Shown: positions 22,508 through 31,038, numbered from the stretch's first letter. The stretch is DNA of 64,000 nt from an uncultured Oscillospiraceae bacterium (GCA_910587255.1 CAJUKT010000101.1:20009-84008); one strand, 5' to 3'. A program made the numbers and translations. The notes: generated from the sequence alone by a model not told the origin.

Positions 22508-23656
22508 TTATCCCTTGGGCACGGCCCGTTTGACCCCGCAGGCATCCGCCAGCGCGTTGGCCCGGTCAGTCTGCTCCCAGGGGGCGTCCTGGTTGGTGAA
22601 GTGACCGTAGTTGCAGTACCAGGCAAAAATAGGCCGGTTCAGCCCCAGGGCCCGGATAATGCCGGAGGGGGTGAGGTCGAAGGTGCTCCGCACAGCCTGC
22701 TCCAGCGCCTCGTCGGAGCACCAGCTGGTGCCGTGGGTGTCGATGTCCACCGCCACCGGATCAGCCCGTCCGATAGCGTAGGCCAGGCTGACGGTGCACC
22801 GGTCGGCCAGACCAGCGGCCACGATGTTCTTGGCGATGTACCGGGCCATATAGGTACCGCTCCGATCCATCTTGGTGGCGTCCTTGCCGGACAGCGCCCC
22901 GCCGCCATGGGGAACCAGCCCGCCGTAGGTGTCCACCATCAGCTTCCGGCCCGTCAGGCCGGTGTCGGCTTCGAAGCCGCCCAGCACGAACCGCCCGGAG
23001 GGGTTGATGAGCACCTCCGTCTTGGGGTCGGGGTAGAGCTCCCGCAGGGCGGGGACGATGACGTGCCGGGTGATCTCGCGGCGGAGCTGGTGGAGATCCT
23101 TGTCCGCATCATGCTGGCAGGAGACCACCACAGCGGCAATCCGCTTGGGCACGCCGTCCCGGTACTCCACGGACACCTGGGCCTTGCCGTCCGGCAGCAG
23201 GCCGGTGATGATCCCCTGGACGCGGGCGCTGGTGAGCCGTGCGGTGAGACGGTGCGCCAGCACAATGGGAAGGGGCAGAAGCTCCGCCGTTTCCGAACAG
23301 GCGTAGCCGTACATGATGCCCTGGTCGCCCGCGCCCAGCGCGGCGCTGCTGTCCACGGCCTCGGCGATGTCACCGCTCTGGTCGTGGGTGATGACCTCCA
23401 CCTCATAGTCCGCGCCGCCATAGCCCGACTCCCACACAGTCTGGCAGACGATGGCGGGGATGTCCGGCAGCTCTTTTGCGGTGATTTCACCCGCCACGAT
23501 GATCTTGCCCGCCGTAGCCATCACCTCGCAGGCCACCCGGGGGTTGGGGTCATGCTTCAGGCAGGCGTCCAGCACCCGATCCGCGATGGTGTCGCACAGC
23601 TTGTCCGGGTGGCCCTCGGTAACAGACTCAGCGGTCTGGATATACTTATCTCTCAT
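22508..23656 (-). CDS. metK: S-adenosylmethionine synthetase
   Basis: 382 residues, normal length for MetK. It shows SVTEGHPDKLCDTIADRVLD at the N terminus, the methionine/ATP loop region ending GAGDQGIMYGYAC, the segment FVLGGFEADTGLTGRKLMVD and the stretch ending GGGALSGKDATKMDRS. The enzyme makes SAM from methionine and ATP. The start at 23656 follows AAAGGAGG. It is unusual as ICE cargo: it overlaps the DUF3846 gene upstream by 11 bases and so is in the accessory operon along with two DNA methyltransferases. The chromosome must have its own copy, so this one may serve the element's methylation or be retained for another reason. Confidence 0.95.
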   Translation of the reverse strand: MRDKYIQTAESVTEGHPDKLCDTIADRVLDACLKHDPNPRVACEVMATAGKIIVAGEITAKELPDIPAIVCQTVWESGYGGADYEVEVITHDQSGDIAEAVDSSAALGAGDQGIMYGYACSETAELLPLPIVLAHRLTARLTSARVQGIITGLLPDGKAQVSVEYRDGVPKRIAAVVVSCQHDADKDLHQLRREITRHVIVPALRELYPDPKTEVLINPSGRFVLGGFEADTGLTGRKLMVDTYGGLVPHGGGALSGKDATKMDRSGTYMARYIAKNIVAAGLADRCTVSLAYAIGRADPVAVDIDTHGTSWCSDEALEQAVRSTFDLTPSGIIRALGLNRPIFAWYCNYGHFTNQDAPWEQTDRANALADACGVKRAVPKG

Positions 23657-24056
23657 GGGAAGAACCTCCTTTTTTCTTTTCAGCAGGATTCAAAATTTTC
23701 GGCGGTGCTTTTTCTGCCCCCAGAACCACCATGTTGTCGTAAAGCTCCCGGTATCTCTTAATCTGGCTGTCCGTGAGGGAGACGAAGTCCTCCCCGTCCA
23801 CCCCGGTGATGAAGAAGGTGCCCAGGATAAAATCATAGGGGAGCCCGTTTTGATCCACCAGAGGGCGGTTGGGCGGCAGACCCAGGGCTATCCCGTCCTC
23901 GTTGCAAATGAGAGTAGCGGAGTCATTGAAAACCGAAACGGATTCGATATTCCCACCCACGATGGCCTGCAGCACGTCCAGCTCGTCCGGGACCTCCTGC
24001 ACCCGGCAGGGCTTCATCGGTTCCACCACCAGCACTCGAATCGTTTTATCGCTCAT
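23646..24056 (-). CDS. DUF3846 domain protein
   Basis: 136 residues. The pattern TIRVLVVEPMKPCRVQEVPD, LDVLQAIVGGNIESVSVFND, then an acidic NEDGIALGLPPNRPL and DFILGTFFITGVDGEDFVSL is the DUF3846 domain, common in conjugative elements and phages and without a known role. The start ATG at 24056 overlaps the stop of the upstream gene. A basic, Lys-rich tail follows the domain. Confidence 0.82.
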   Translation of the reverse strand: MSDKTIRVLVVEPMKPCRVQEVPDELDVLQAIVGGNIESVSVFNDSATLICNEDGIALGLPPNRPLVDQNGLPYDFILGTFFITGVDGEDFVSLTDSQIKRYRELYDNMVVLGAEKAPPKILNPAEKKKGGSSHER

Positions 24057-24438
24057 ACTGCACCCCCTTCTTTTTATCAGCCTTGGACGGCAGCTGCGGG
24101 GCGGTGGCCGGACGCTCCTGCTCCCGTTCGATCTCCTGGAACATTTTCAATGTCTCCTGGAACGCCATGTACCGCTGGATCTGCTTGGGATCGTCGGTGA
24201 TGGTATATGTCGTTTCCCAAAGGGGGCTTCCGTGGTGGCTGACGTCCTCCTGGACGACCAGCGAAGGGTGGTCATCCCTGGTCAGCATGACACGGCAGTC
24301 CCGGAGCTCCTCGGAACGGTCGTACAGGCCATAGGCCCTGCCGATGGCTTTCAGTGCGTCCATGCAGTCCACCACGGTGGAGCAGTGCCCGTCCCAGATG
24401 TGTACCTCCCCGGACAGGGATATCCTTTTACCGCTCAT
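24046..24438 (-). CDS. Accessory ICE protein, unknown function
   Basis: 130 residues, soluble. It begins MSGKRISLSGEVHIWDGHCS, contains VVDCMDALKAIGRAYGLYDR and WETTYTITDDPKQIQRYMAF, and ends in a Lys-rich tail. The ATG at 24438 has AAAAGGAGGG upstream. It overlaps both neighbours by about 11 bases. Similar MSGK/MSDK starts and HER/YER ends recur in this run of genes, but I see no shared domain. Confidence 0.55.
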   Translation of the reverse strand: MSGKRISLSGEVHIWDGHCSTVVDCMDALKAIGRAYGLYDRSEELRDCRVMLTRDDHPSLVVQEDVSHHGSPLWETTYTITDDPKQIQRYMAFQETLKMFQEIEREQERPATAPQLPSKADKKKGVQYER

Positions 24439-25189
24439 GAGAGCCCTCCTTTTTTATTTTGTGGTACCGTTCAGACATGGTGAAAAAATCACCTTCCACC
24501 GCCAGCCGGGAAACTTCTTCGATGGCTTTCCCAGACTTTAAGTGTTCCGCAGCAGTCCGAAGCTCAAAAGGCGCAAAGGTGAATCTCTGGCCATAGTCAT
24601 AGAGCTGACGCGCAATATTGAGACTGCAGCTGTCCCTGATTACCTTCAACTCACCACAGATCTCGTCAAGAAAGACACCCTTCGGTTCGGTGCCACTCTC
24701 ATCCAGGGTATCAGCGTACAAAAGCCAGTTTTTTGTCGCCACCGGGTCTACCTCGCCCAGCAGTTCCGTGATGCAGCCTTGAAATTCTTCCGAACTCATG
24801 GGGGCCGCGTTTTCACCCATAGCCCCATCCGTCCGGCCTGTTTGACCCACAGCCTGAACCATGGTGTCCCCTGCGGCAGAGTCCTCCCGGCATTGCGGCA
24901 GATCGAAGCCAAGGAATCGGATGTCCCCATCAGACAGCCCCATGTCACCGTGGAGCGCGGCATAAAGCTGGGCGCTGTCGTTGTGTTCGCCCATGTAGCC
25001 GATGATGGCGTCAAAAAGCTGCTGCTGGGGTTCCAGCTGTTTGGCGGCATCGGCCAGCGCGTCGGCGTAGCCATGGAGCCATGCGGCATTATAGCTGTCC
25101 TGGGACGGTTCCTGGTTGGCGCGGGCACGGGCCAGCTCGGCGGAAGCGGCAATGGCGCCGATACTGGACAGATCGTATTTATCGCTCAT
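24428..25189 (-). CDS. Accessory ICE protein, unknown function
   Basis: 253 residues, soluble and acidic. The first 70 residues are helical (SAELARARANQEPSQDSYNA, then GYADALADAAKQLEPQQQLF), followed by a linker with GDTMVQAVGQTGRTDGAM and a C-terminal helical domain (SLNIARQLYDYGQRFTFAPF, EHLKSGKAIEEVSRLAVEGD). No motif is recognised. The ATG at 25189 overlaps the end of the gamma-glutamylcyclotransferase gene, so it is translated right after the amidoligase triad. Confidence 0.55.
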   Translation of the reverse strand: MSDKYDLSSIGAIAASAELARARANQEPSQDSYNAAWLHGYADALADAAKQLEPQQQLFDAIIGYMGEHNDSAQLYAALHGDMGLSDGDIRFLGFDLPQCREDSAAGDTMVQAVGQTGRTDGAMGENAAPMSSEEFQGCITELLGEVDPVATKNWLLYADTLDESGTEPKGVFLDEICGELKVIRDSCSLNIARQLYDYGQRFTFAPFELRTAAEHLKSGKAIEEVSRLAVEGDFFTMSERYHKIKKEGSHER

Positions 25190-25691
25190 GGCTGACCCTC
25201 CGTTTCTCGGCCTTCACCGCGGCGGCGTTGATCTGCTTTGTTGCGTCATGGACTTCCTGCGCCACATGATCCCATGCCTTTTTCAGTTCGTCCACCGGCA
25301 GGCCGTTTTGGCGATAACCCTCCAGGATGCCGTTGTAATAGCCGGGGGACGGCAGCTTCGCCTCACGAAAGCGCTCATCCATGACATAGGCCATGACAGA
25401 CAGGGAACGGCCCTCGCTGTCCCGAACAGTGACTGCCCGCTTGTCGTAAAAGCGGGGATACCCCTCATAACGATCCAGGGACTGTTCGCACTTCCGCGTG
25501 ATGCTCCACAGCAGGCCGGTCACGGTCTCACCCTCACGGGGCGCGATGGTCGCAAAGCCGCCGCGGCGGAACAGCAGCTCCCAGCCCTCCAGCGTTACCA
25601 GCCCCACCACCTGGGCATCGGGGCAGCGGTACGCCATCTGATCCAGGTTGATGTTGGAGCCGTAAGCAAAATAAAGGGAATTTTCAGCCAT
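25179..25691 (-). CDS. Gamma-glutamylcyclotransferase/AIG2-like protein
   Basis: About 170 residues. The substrate loop LYFAYGSNINLDQMAYRCPD (the YGSN motif) is at the N terminus, and the catalytic acid is probably in RYEGYPRFYDKRAV near residue 85. These are the marks of the GGCT/AIG2 fold, which releases 5-oxoproline from gamma-glutamyl amides. The start at 25691 has GGAGGTG upstream and overlaps the end of the small 83-residue gene. With the amidoligase two genes upstream it could remove gamma-glutamyl groups that the amidoligase adds, or trim such products; that role is inference from genome context. Confidence 0.85.
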   Translation of the reverse strand: MAENSLYFAYGSNINLDQMAYRCPDAQVVGLVTLEGWELLFRRGGFATIAPREGETVTGLLWSITRKCEQSLDRYEGYPRFYDKRAVTVRDSEGRSLSVMAYVMDERFREAKLPSPGYYNGILEGYRQNGLPVDELKKAWDHVAQEVHDATKQINAAAVKAEKRRVSHER

Positions 25692-25935
25692 CCCGCAGCA
25701 CCTCCAGCGCTCCATATTTGGCCAAGTGGTCGATCATGGCCTGGGCCTGGCGCTCCACGCTGCCCTCCGGCAGGGGGCAGTCCAACCCGGTGGTGCGGAT
25801 AAAATTTGCCCGGAGCTGCTGGAGGTAGCTCTGGGCGTCCGGGTGCTCGGTGGGGTCGAAGGAGGACAGCCGGAGCTGGTCCATGATGGCCGTGCCGGTA
25901 CCCTCATAAATGGTTTCGTCAATGCGAATTTTCAT
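25684..25935 (-). CDS. Small protein between amidoligase and GGCT, unknown function
   Basis: About 83 residues starting MKIRIDETIYEGTGTAIMDQ and ending in a helical stretch (VERQAQAMIDHLAKYGALEV). No signal peptide or metal motif. The ATG at 25935 lies within the amidoligase stop region (GAGGTGAGCATG), and its end overlaps the GGCT start, so the three are translationally coupled. Its role is unknown; in a modification triad it could be a carrier, adaptor or substrate. Confidence 0.6.
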   Translation of the reverse strand: MKIRIDETIYEGTGTAIMDQLRLSSFDPTEHPDAQSYLQQLRANFIRTTGLDCPLPEGSVERQAQAMIDHLAKYGALEVLRDG

Positions 25936-25937
25936 GC

Positions 25938-26900
25938 TCACCTCTCGTTTCCACGGTTTCGTTTTTTCTTTCTGTTGACTTCATAGCTGTCCTTATCGTG
26001 GCGCCACGCGCGGTCACCATCAAGGTTTTGCAGCAGCTGATCCCGGGTCTCCTTGAACTCCGGCCCGTTCAGCCCCAGGCGCACCAGCCACACCCGGAAG
26101 GTGAACAGCTCGTTGTCGCTCTGGGTCTTGCGCATGACGGTGCTGCGCTGGGCGATGGCCTGGGAGGACATGGCCAGGCACAGGTTCACATAGGCCGCCA
26201 CCCGCGCGGGGTCTAACGTGGAATTAAAACAGCGGAATTCCACCGTGCCGCGATAAAAAACAGAATGTAAATTCAGGGCATGGTAACGCGTCCAATTGTA
26301 GTGGTCGGTGTGCCCATCCCGCCCTCCGTACCAGATGGCTTCCAGTTCGGTGAGATCTTTCGTCTCGTCCGAGGACAGTGTCCGCGCCTGGCGCAGCATA
26401 TTTTCCCGGACTTTTTTGCAGTATTCATCCGCACGGTTGGGATCCACTTGCAGCGCTTTGAACAGGATATCTTCTTTGGAGTACATGATCCCGATGAGGT
26501 TTTTCAGGCTCTGGCGGTTGTGGTTGGCGGCGTCCACATGGACGTGGATGCCGCAGGAGTTGTTCACCTTGGCCCCAGCCTGGGCCAGCACCCGCAGGCA
26601 GTCCCGCAGTACAGGAAGCCGGCTGTAGGCGAGCTTTGGTGTCACCATCTCTACTTTGTAGTCGCTGTCACTGGTTCCTCGATAACCGCTTCCAACCTTA
26701 TGCTCTGCGCGGATGCTGGAGTCGCTCATCAGTTTCCACACTTTTCGCTTGGTGTCAGTGACGCTCCATGCGCCATAGGTACCGCCTGTATAGCGGGCTT
26801 CCGTCCCAAAATATGCGGCCAGTGCCCGGGCGGCGTCCTCCCGGGTGAGACCCGTCATCTCCACCTCCACGCCGAAGTATTGATCCTTCAAGCCGATCAT
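25938..26900 (-). CDS. Amidoligase family enzyme (glutamine synthetase-like fold, PF12224)
   Basis: 320 residues. The motifs of the amidoligase family are in order: YFGVEVEMTG near the N terminus (two acidic metal ligands), then KVEMVTPKL, then NSCGIHVHVDAANHNRQSLK (HVHVD), and later YRGTVEFRCFNSTLD (E-x-R-x-F). These enzymes have a glutamine-synthetase-like site and join an amine to a gamma-carboxyl using ATP. Comparative genomics by Aravind and colleagues linked the family with AIG2-type cyclotransferases in mobile elements and predicted peptide or protein tagging. The ATG at 26900 overlaps the end of the cytosine methyltransferase. The true substrate is not known. Confidence 0.85.
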   Translation of the reverse strand: MIGLKDQYFGVEVEMTGLTREDAARALAAYFGTEARYTGGTYGAWSVTDTKRKVWKLMSDSSIRAEHKVGSGYRGTSDSDYKVEMVTPKLAYSRLPVLRDCLRVLAQAGAKVNNSCGIHVHVDAANHNRQSLKNLIGIMYSKEDILFKALQVDPNRADEYCKKVRENMLRQARTLSSDETKDLTELEAIWYGGRDGHTDHYNWTRYHALNLHSVFYRGTVEFRCFNSTLDPARVAAYVNLCLAMSSQAIAQRSTVMRKTQSDNELFTFRVWLVRLGLNGPEFKETRDQLLQNLDGDRAWRHDKDSYEVNRKKKRNRGNER

Positions 26901-28060
26901 GCCGCCGCGCCTCCCCGGATTTCATCATCCATGGCCCGGATGCGGTGCCCGATGGCCTCGATCACATTGACGGTGACACTGTTGCCCGCCTGCTTGTACA
27001 CCTGGGCGTCCGAATTGATGGCCAGAATCTTGTCGATCTGATCCTCATCGAAACCCTGGAGACGGAGGCACTCCCGGGGCATCAAACGGCGGATGCGCCC
27101 GCCCCGCTCCACCAGTCCTGGGACGCTGTTGGCCTGCAGCGTGTGGGCAATATCGTGGCCCACGCGGCCGCGGCGTGTACTGCTCCCCATATAATCCAGG
27201 GCCACCGTGTCACCGGGATAGGCTTCCTTATAGCCTTTTTTCGTGCCGTTTTTAATTTGCAGCACCCCGGAGCGCTCCCTGGGGTGAGTGGATAGGCTTG
27301 TCTGCCCATACCGAGCAGTGAGGCACCGGGCCACATTGCTGGGCTGGGGATGGCCCGCGCACAAATCCACCAGGTACAGCCCCGTTTTGCCGCCCATGCC
27401 GCCCGCGCCCGACGTCTGGGTGCAGGCTACTCCTGCGGGGTCGTAGACCCGGGAGCCCTGCGGCCCCCCGATGATTTGTATAAGAGCTTTTCCGTCATTT
27501 CCGGCGAGAGGAAATACTTTTCCGGCGCATCGGGGATCAAGATATCCGATAATGAACACCCTTCGCCGCGATTGAGGCACGCCGTGGTCGGCGCTGTTAG
27601 CACAAAACCATTCCAAACCATACCCCAACTCATAAAGCGTGGTGAGGATGGCGCAAAATGTGCGGCCCTGGTCATGCGAAAGCAGTCCGGGGACGTTCTC
27701 AAGCAGAAGATACGCAGGCCGTCTGGCTTCAACCAGTCGGGCAAGCTCAAAGAACAGGGTTCCACGGGCGTCTGCGAAGCCCTTTCGCTTCCCGCTGAGG
27801 CTGAACGGCTGGCACGGAAAACCGGCGCAGAGCAGATCAAATCCCGGCATAGTTCCGGGGTCAATTTTTGTGGCGTCTGGATAATATACTTCCTCCTCTC
27901 CGATGTCGTGGATGGCGCGGTAGCTGGCGTCGGCGTACTTGTCGATCTCGCAGTGGCCGACGCACTGAAAACCGCCCGCGCGGGTCAGTCCGGCCCGGAA
28001 GCCGCCGATGCCCGCGAACATATCAAAATAGCGGATCAGGTTTTTCTTCACCTCCATCAT
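26897..28060 (-). CDS. DNA (cytosine-5-)-methyltransferase
   Basis: About 387 residues. The motifs are in standard order: DMFAGIGGFRAGL (SAM binding), GFPCQPFSLSGKRKGFADAR (catalytic Cys), LLENVPGL, PQSRRRVFIIGY, and the C-terminal LQGFDEDQIDKI and KQAGNSVTVNVIEAIG. The region between, holding the target recognition part, is present, so the enzyme looks complete. The start is one of two ATGs at 28060 and 28057, overlapping the end of ParR. No endonuclease gene is nearby, so it is probably an orphan that protects the element from restriction or marks it. Confidence 0.93.
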   Translation of the reverse strand: MMEVKKNLIRYFDMFAGIGGFRAGLTRAGGFQCVGHCEIDKYADASYRAIHDIGEEEVYYPDATKIDPGTMPGFDLLCAGFPCQPFSLSGKRKGFADARGTLFFELARLVEARRPAYLLLENVPGLLSHDQGRTFCAILTTLYELGYGLEWFCANSADHGVPQSRRRVFIIGYLDPRCAGKVFPLAGNDGKALIQIIGGPQGSRVYDPAGVACTQTSGAGGMGGKTGLYLVDLCAGHPQPSNVARCLTARYGQTSLSTHPRERSGVLQIKNGTKKGYKEAYPGDTVALDYMGSSTRRGRVGHDIAHTLQANSVPGLVERGGRIRRLMPRECLRLQGFDEDQIDKILAINSDAQVYKQAGNSVTVNVIEAIGHRIRAMDDEIRGGAAA

Positions 28061-28343
28061 TTTGCAGCGCAAGCAGAAAGCCGAGGACGTCATCCCCGAC
28101 ATCCCCGGCCCCCTGTGGCTGCTCTGATTCTTCTTTTACAAAGCCGGCACCGCCCAGCTCCTCCCGGATGGCGGTGCGGACGGCATCCAGCAGGCTGTCC
28201 CGGTCATGTTCCCGGCAGACTGCGAGGCACAGGGCGTCTATCCGCTGGCCCACCGGGACGGCGGACAGGATGTCCCACGCCTCCCGCTGGAGCGGTGAGG
28301 TCATGGAAAAGGACAGGTTCAGCCGCCTCCGGTCACTCATCAT
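28023..28343 (-). CDS. ParR-like partition DNA-binding protein
   Basis: About 106 residues. It starts MMSDRRRLNLSFSMTSPLQR and has a helix with ILSAVPVGQRIDALCLAV, the pattern of the ribbon-helix-helix ParR proteins encoded directly after ParM. The C-terminal half is acidic and likely disordered. The ATGs at 28343 and 28340 overlap the ParM stop. ParR links the centromere DNA to the ParM filament. The centromere (parC) is not obvious; no clear iteron array is seen near 29263-29300. Confidence 0.7.
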   Translation of the reverse strand: MMSDRRRLNLSFSMTSPLQREAWDILSAVPVGQRIDALCLAVCREHDRDSLLDAVRTAIREELGGAGFVKEESEQPQGAGDVGDDVLGFLLALQNDGGEEKPDPLF

Positions 28344-29262
28344 TTTGCTGTGCCAGCAGTTGTTCCGCCAGCCGTTCATAGCCCTTGGCGTTCAGGCATA
28401 CGTCATCCAGGATCAGCGGGCGGCACAGGCCGTCTGCGGCGGTCACATGGCGCTTCATCAACGCCGCGCCGCCGCCCAGGAAGATGGTGGGCATGGCCCG
28501 CACATCCAGGCCGCTCTCGGTGATGGCGGACAGCAGGCGGCGGGTGTAGGCCCCGGCCTCCCGGTGGATGATCGTTTTGGCATTGTTATCTACGCTACTG
28601 GGTTCCCCGCACAGAACGCTCTCGATCTGCGCCGCCGTCAGGGACAGGCCCAGGGTGCGGCGGACGTGCTCGGAGATCTCGTCCAGACAGCGGATCATGC
28701 CCAGCTCCAGGCTCCGGCAGGTGGCGGCGTTGGGGATGCGCCCGTCCAGCCGCATCAGATCCACTGTCCAGCCGCCGATGTCCGCCACGATGACGGAGGG
28801 CTCGTCCAGCAGGGTGCTCTGGGTGAGCACAGCGGCGTACCCCTGGGGGAACAGGGACACCCGCCCAATGGTGATGGTGTAAGTAGCCCACTCATAGCGG
28901 AAGGTCACCGGCTGACCGTCCCGGAGCAGGTACTCCTTGAACTTCTTCTTATCCCGCCCAAAGCTGGTGAGGGGCAGGCCCGCCGCCAGGTGGACGGTGG
29001 CCGCAGGCCCCGCCTGGCGGTGCTCCAGTTCCTTGGCGATGGCCGCCAGGGTGAGCAGATAGTAGTCCTCCGTCTGCGTCTTATCCTTCTGAAGCGGTTG
29101 GCGGCCGGTGCCGACGACGTAGAATCTGCCGTCCAGCTCCAGCACGTCCTTGCGGGTGTAGGGCTCATGCTCATACTCCACCAGTCCGGTTGGGAAGGAG
29201 AAGTGGGCCGTTTTCATGGCAGCATAGCCATGGTCGATGCCGATTATGATGGTGTCGTTCAT
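28333..29262 (-). CDS. parM: ParM/StbA-like plasmid segregation actin
   Basis: 309 residues with an actin-fold ATPase layout: phosphate 1 IIIGIDHGYAAMKTAHF, VHLAAGLPLTSFGRDKKKFK, phosphate 2 VIVADIGGWTVDLMRLDG, and adenosine motif TIFLGGGAALMKRHV. This is the actin-like ParM family used by plasmids and ICEs that replicate for a time as circles. The start ATG is at 29262. It stands directly before ParR. Together with ParB, RepA-like protein and SSB it suggests an extrachromosomal phase of the ICE. Confidence 0.88.
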   Translation of the reverse strand: MNDTIIIGIDHGYAAMKTAHFSFPTGLVEYEHEPYTRKDVLELDGRFYVVGTGRQPLQKDKTQTEDYYLLTLAAIAKELEHRQAGPAATVHLAAGLPLTSFGRDKKKFKEYLLRDGQPVTFRYEWATYTITIGRVSLFPQGYAAVLTQSTLLDEPSVIVADIGGWTVDLMRLDGRIPNAATCRSLELGMIRCLDEISEHVRRTLGLSLTAAQIESVLCGEPSSVDNNAKTIIHREAGAYTRRLLSAITESGLDVRAMPTIFLGGGAALMKRHVTAADGLCRPLILDDVCLNAKGYERLAEQLLAQQNDE

Positions 29263-29300
29263 CGTTCATGTCCTTTCGCTTTTTGTGCATTTTCGAATAC

Positions 29301-29978
29301 TCATCGCGCACCCCTGTCTGTTACCCTTTTGTTTTTCTGTGCCGTTTTGCGTGCCGCCTGGATCTCCGGGTTAGTCAGGTTCCAGCTCGGATAGTGGATT
29401 TTTGCCTGGGCGATCAGCTGCGCCGGGGGAAAATATTTGGCGCACAGCCTGGGCAGATAGGCCGGGACATCCAGCCAGTCGTAGGGATAGCCGATGCCCT
29501 CACCGTACACGATGTCCTTCTTCAGCTCCGCCTTCAGCGCGTGATATTGGGCCGGGTCGAAGTCCTGAAACGTGTCCCGCCCGGTCAGTTCCTCGTAGGC
29601 ATAGTCACCCATGCGAGGCAGGGAGTCAAACTGCCAGTCCTGATAGGGCGGCGCGTCCGCCAGGGAATCCGGGTCTTTCAGCGCCGCCATGTACACATCT
29701 TTGCCCTGGGCCACCAGCCATTGCCGGAAGTCCATGAAGCCATCATCGGAGCAGCCGCCCCGCTCCATGACCAGGGCGGCAGTCCATAGCCCGTATTGGT
29801 ATGCCAAGTCCATGTAGACCCGGGCGATGGTATCGAAGGTCTTAGCTTGCTCCGGCCCCATGGACACCAGCTGGCCCACCAGCCAATCACTGGCCTCATT
29901 CGGGTCGTGATCCCAATGCTCCTTCGCCTGGTCGATCAGCGACCAGAAGGTATCTGCATTCAGTTCAGATTTGCTCAA
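29301..29978 (-). CDS. DUF4240 domain protein
   Basis: 225 residues. The DUF4240 pattern is clear: TFWSLIDQAKEHWDHDPNEA at the N terminus, then LWTAALVMERGGCSDDGFMD and FRQWLVAQGKDVYMAALKDP with PDSL. The C-terminal half (VYGEGIGYPYDWLDVPAYLP) is not assigned. The start is TTG at 29978 behind GAGAGGTGATG, overlapping the TGA of the upstream gene. DUF4240 often occurs beside WGR or regulatory domains; no activity is known. About 38 bases separate it from ParM. Confidence 0.8.
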   Translation of the reverse strand: MSKSELNADTFWSLIDQAKEHWDHDPNEASDWLVGQLVSMGPEQAKTFDTIARVYMDLAYQYGLWTAALVMERGGCSDDGFMDFRQWLVAQGKDVYMAALKDPDSLADAPPYQDWQFDSLPRMGDYAYEELTGRDTFQDFDPAQYHALKAELKKDIVYGEGIGYPYDWLDVPAYLPRLCAKYFPPAQLIAQAKIHYPSWNLTNPEIQAARKTAQKNKRVTDRGAR

Positions 29979-30613
29979 CGGACATCACCTCTCTTTTGCT
30001 CGGGTTGACGGCCTTTTGCCGTCTCCCGCACAGATTCTTGACCAGGGGTAAGGATTTCCTGAAAACCAAGGCGCATCAACACACCCTCATACAGTTCCCG
30101 CTCAAATTCCCGGTATTCCGGGGCGGCGGTGTCGATCTCCATCAGGGTGGCCTTTTCATGGCAGGTTCCGGGGACGATTTCCCACTTCACCGCGTGGAAA
30201 TAGGCGGCGGTGAGGTAGCGCAGGAGCCGATAGCCATCCGCTTCCTCGAACATCCCCCGGTTGTCCTCATAGGGAAATGCGCTGCACACATCGATGCCCG
30301 TCAGCCGCTTTGCTGTGCGGTACAATTCAAAACCATGCTTGTCCAAGTGAGGGGCGATGGTGTGATAGAGCTGTTTCATGTCCCCGGGAGATGTGGGGCT
30401 GGGGCAGACTGCCAGAAGCGCGGCGCGGTAGCTGCTGGCTTCGCATTTTGCTTGATCCACTTGGCTCTCCCACAGCAGGTCATTGGTTTCAGCCTGACCG
30501 ATGCAGACATCCAATTCACGCTCGGTTTCCCGGAGCCTTTCCTGCGTAGCCGCTAACTCATCCAGAATATCCGGTTTACTCAAAATGGCCCGGAGGTTTT
30601 TCCAAAATCCCAT
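29975..30613 (-). CDS. Coiled-coil accessory protein, unknown function
   Basis: About 212 residues. The N-terminal third is a likely coiled coil (ILDELAATQERLRETERELD), followed by a domain with SPTSPGDMKQLYHTIAPHLD and GYRLLRYLTAAYFHAVKWEI. The ATG at 30613 lies after the stop of the 30616 gene with a weak ribosome site, so coupling is likely. No family recognised; the domain is also seen in proteins of similar elements, from memory, without a known role. Confidence 0.55.
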   Translation of the reverse strand: MGFWKNLRAILSKPDILDELAATQERLRETERELDVCIGQAETNDLLWESQVDQAKCEASSYRAALLAVCPSPTSPGDMKQLYHTIAPHLDKHGFELYRTAKRLTGIDVCSAFPYEDNRGMFEEADGYRLLRYLTAAYFHAVKWEIVPGTCHEKATLMEIDTAAPEYREFERELYEGVLMRLGFQEILTPGQESVRETAKGRQPEQKRGDVR

Positions 30614-30615
30614 GG

Positions 30616-31038
30616 TCAGCCCACTCTTTTGAACCGGGAAACCAGACGTTCCAGCACCCGGATGCGTCCCTGCACCTTGGCGGCGGATTCGTCCAGCCCG
30701 CTCATCTGCGCCTGGATGCGGCGGCGGATGGCCTTCAGCTTCTGCTGGTCGTTGCAGCACTGCACCACCACGTACTCGCTGCCATGGGCCAGCACCTCCC
30801 GTTTGCCGCCCTCATCCCGGAGGCTGGCCATCAGGCGCTGGCCCAGCCGCTTGCGGTAGCTGGCCTGGAGCGAGGGCACATCGCCGCAGACGTCGTACTT
30901 TTCCAGGATGGCGGCGATCTCGCCGGAGCTGATCCTCATATTGGTGAACAGCCTGTCCAGAATCTCCGCCTCCGCCTGGGGCGGCAGGACAGGTCTGCCG
31001 GGAGGGCCGGTCACCTTTGCGGGGCTCTTATTGCTCAT
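30616..31038 (-). CDS. Small basic accessory protein, unknown function
   Basis: About 140 residues, basic and helical. It starts MSNKSPAKVTGPPGRPVLPP, followed by AEILDRLFTNMRISSGEIAA and a C-terminal pair of helices (KLKAIRRRIQAQMSGLDESA, VQGRIRVLERLVSRFKRVG). The ATG at 31038 overlaps the TGA of the previous gene. A basic, two-helix protein of this kind could bind DNA, but no motif proves that. Confidence 0.55.
   Translation of the reverse strand: MSNKSPAKVTGPPGRPVLPPQAEAEILDRLFTNMRISSGEIAAILEKYDVCGDVPSLQASYRKRLGQRLMASLRDEGGKREVLAHGSEYVVVQCCNDQQKLKAIRRRIQAQMSGLDESAAKVQGRIRVLERLVSRFKRVG

Noticed and set aside
23657..23700. SAM riboswitch in front of metK
   Set aside because: The upstream gene overlaps metK by 11 bases, so there is no leader for a riboswitch.
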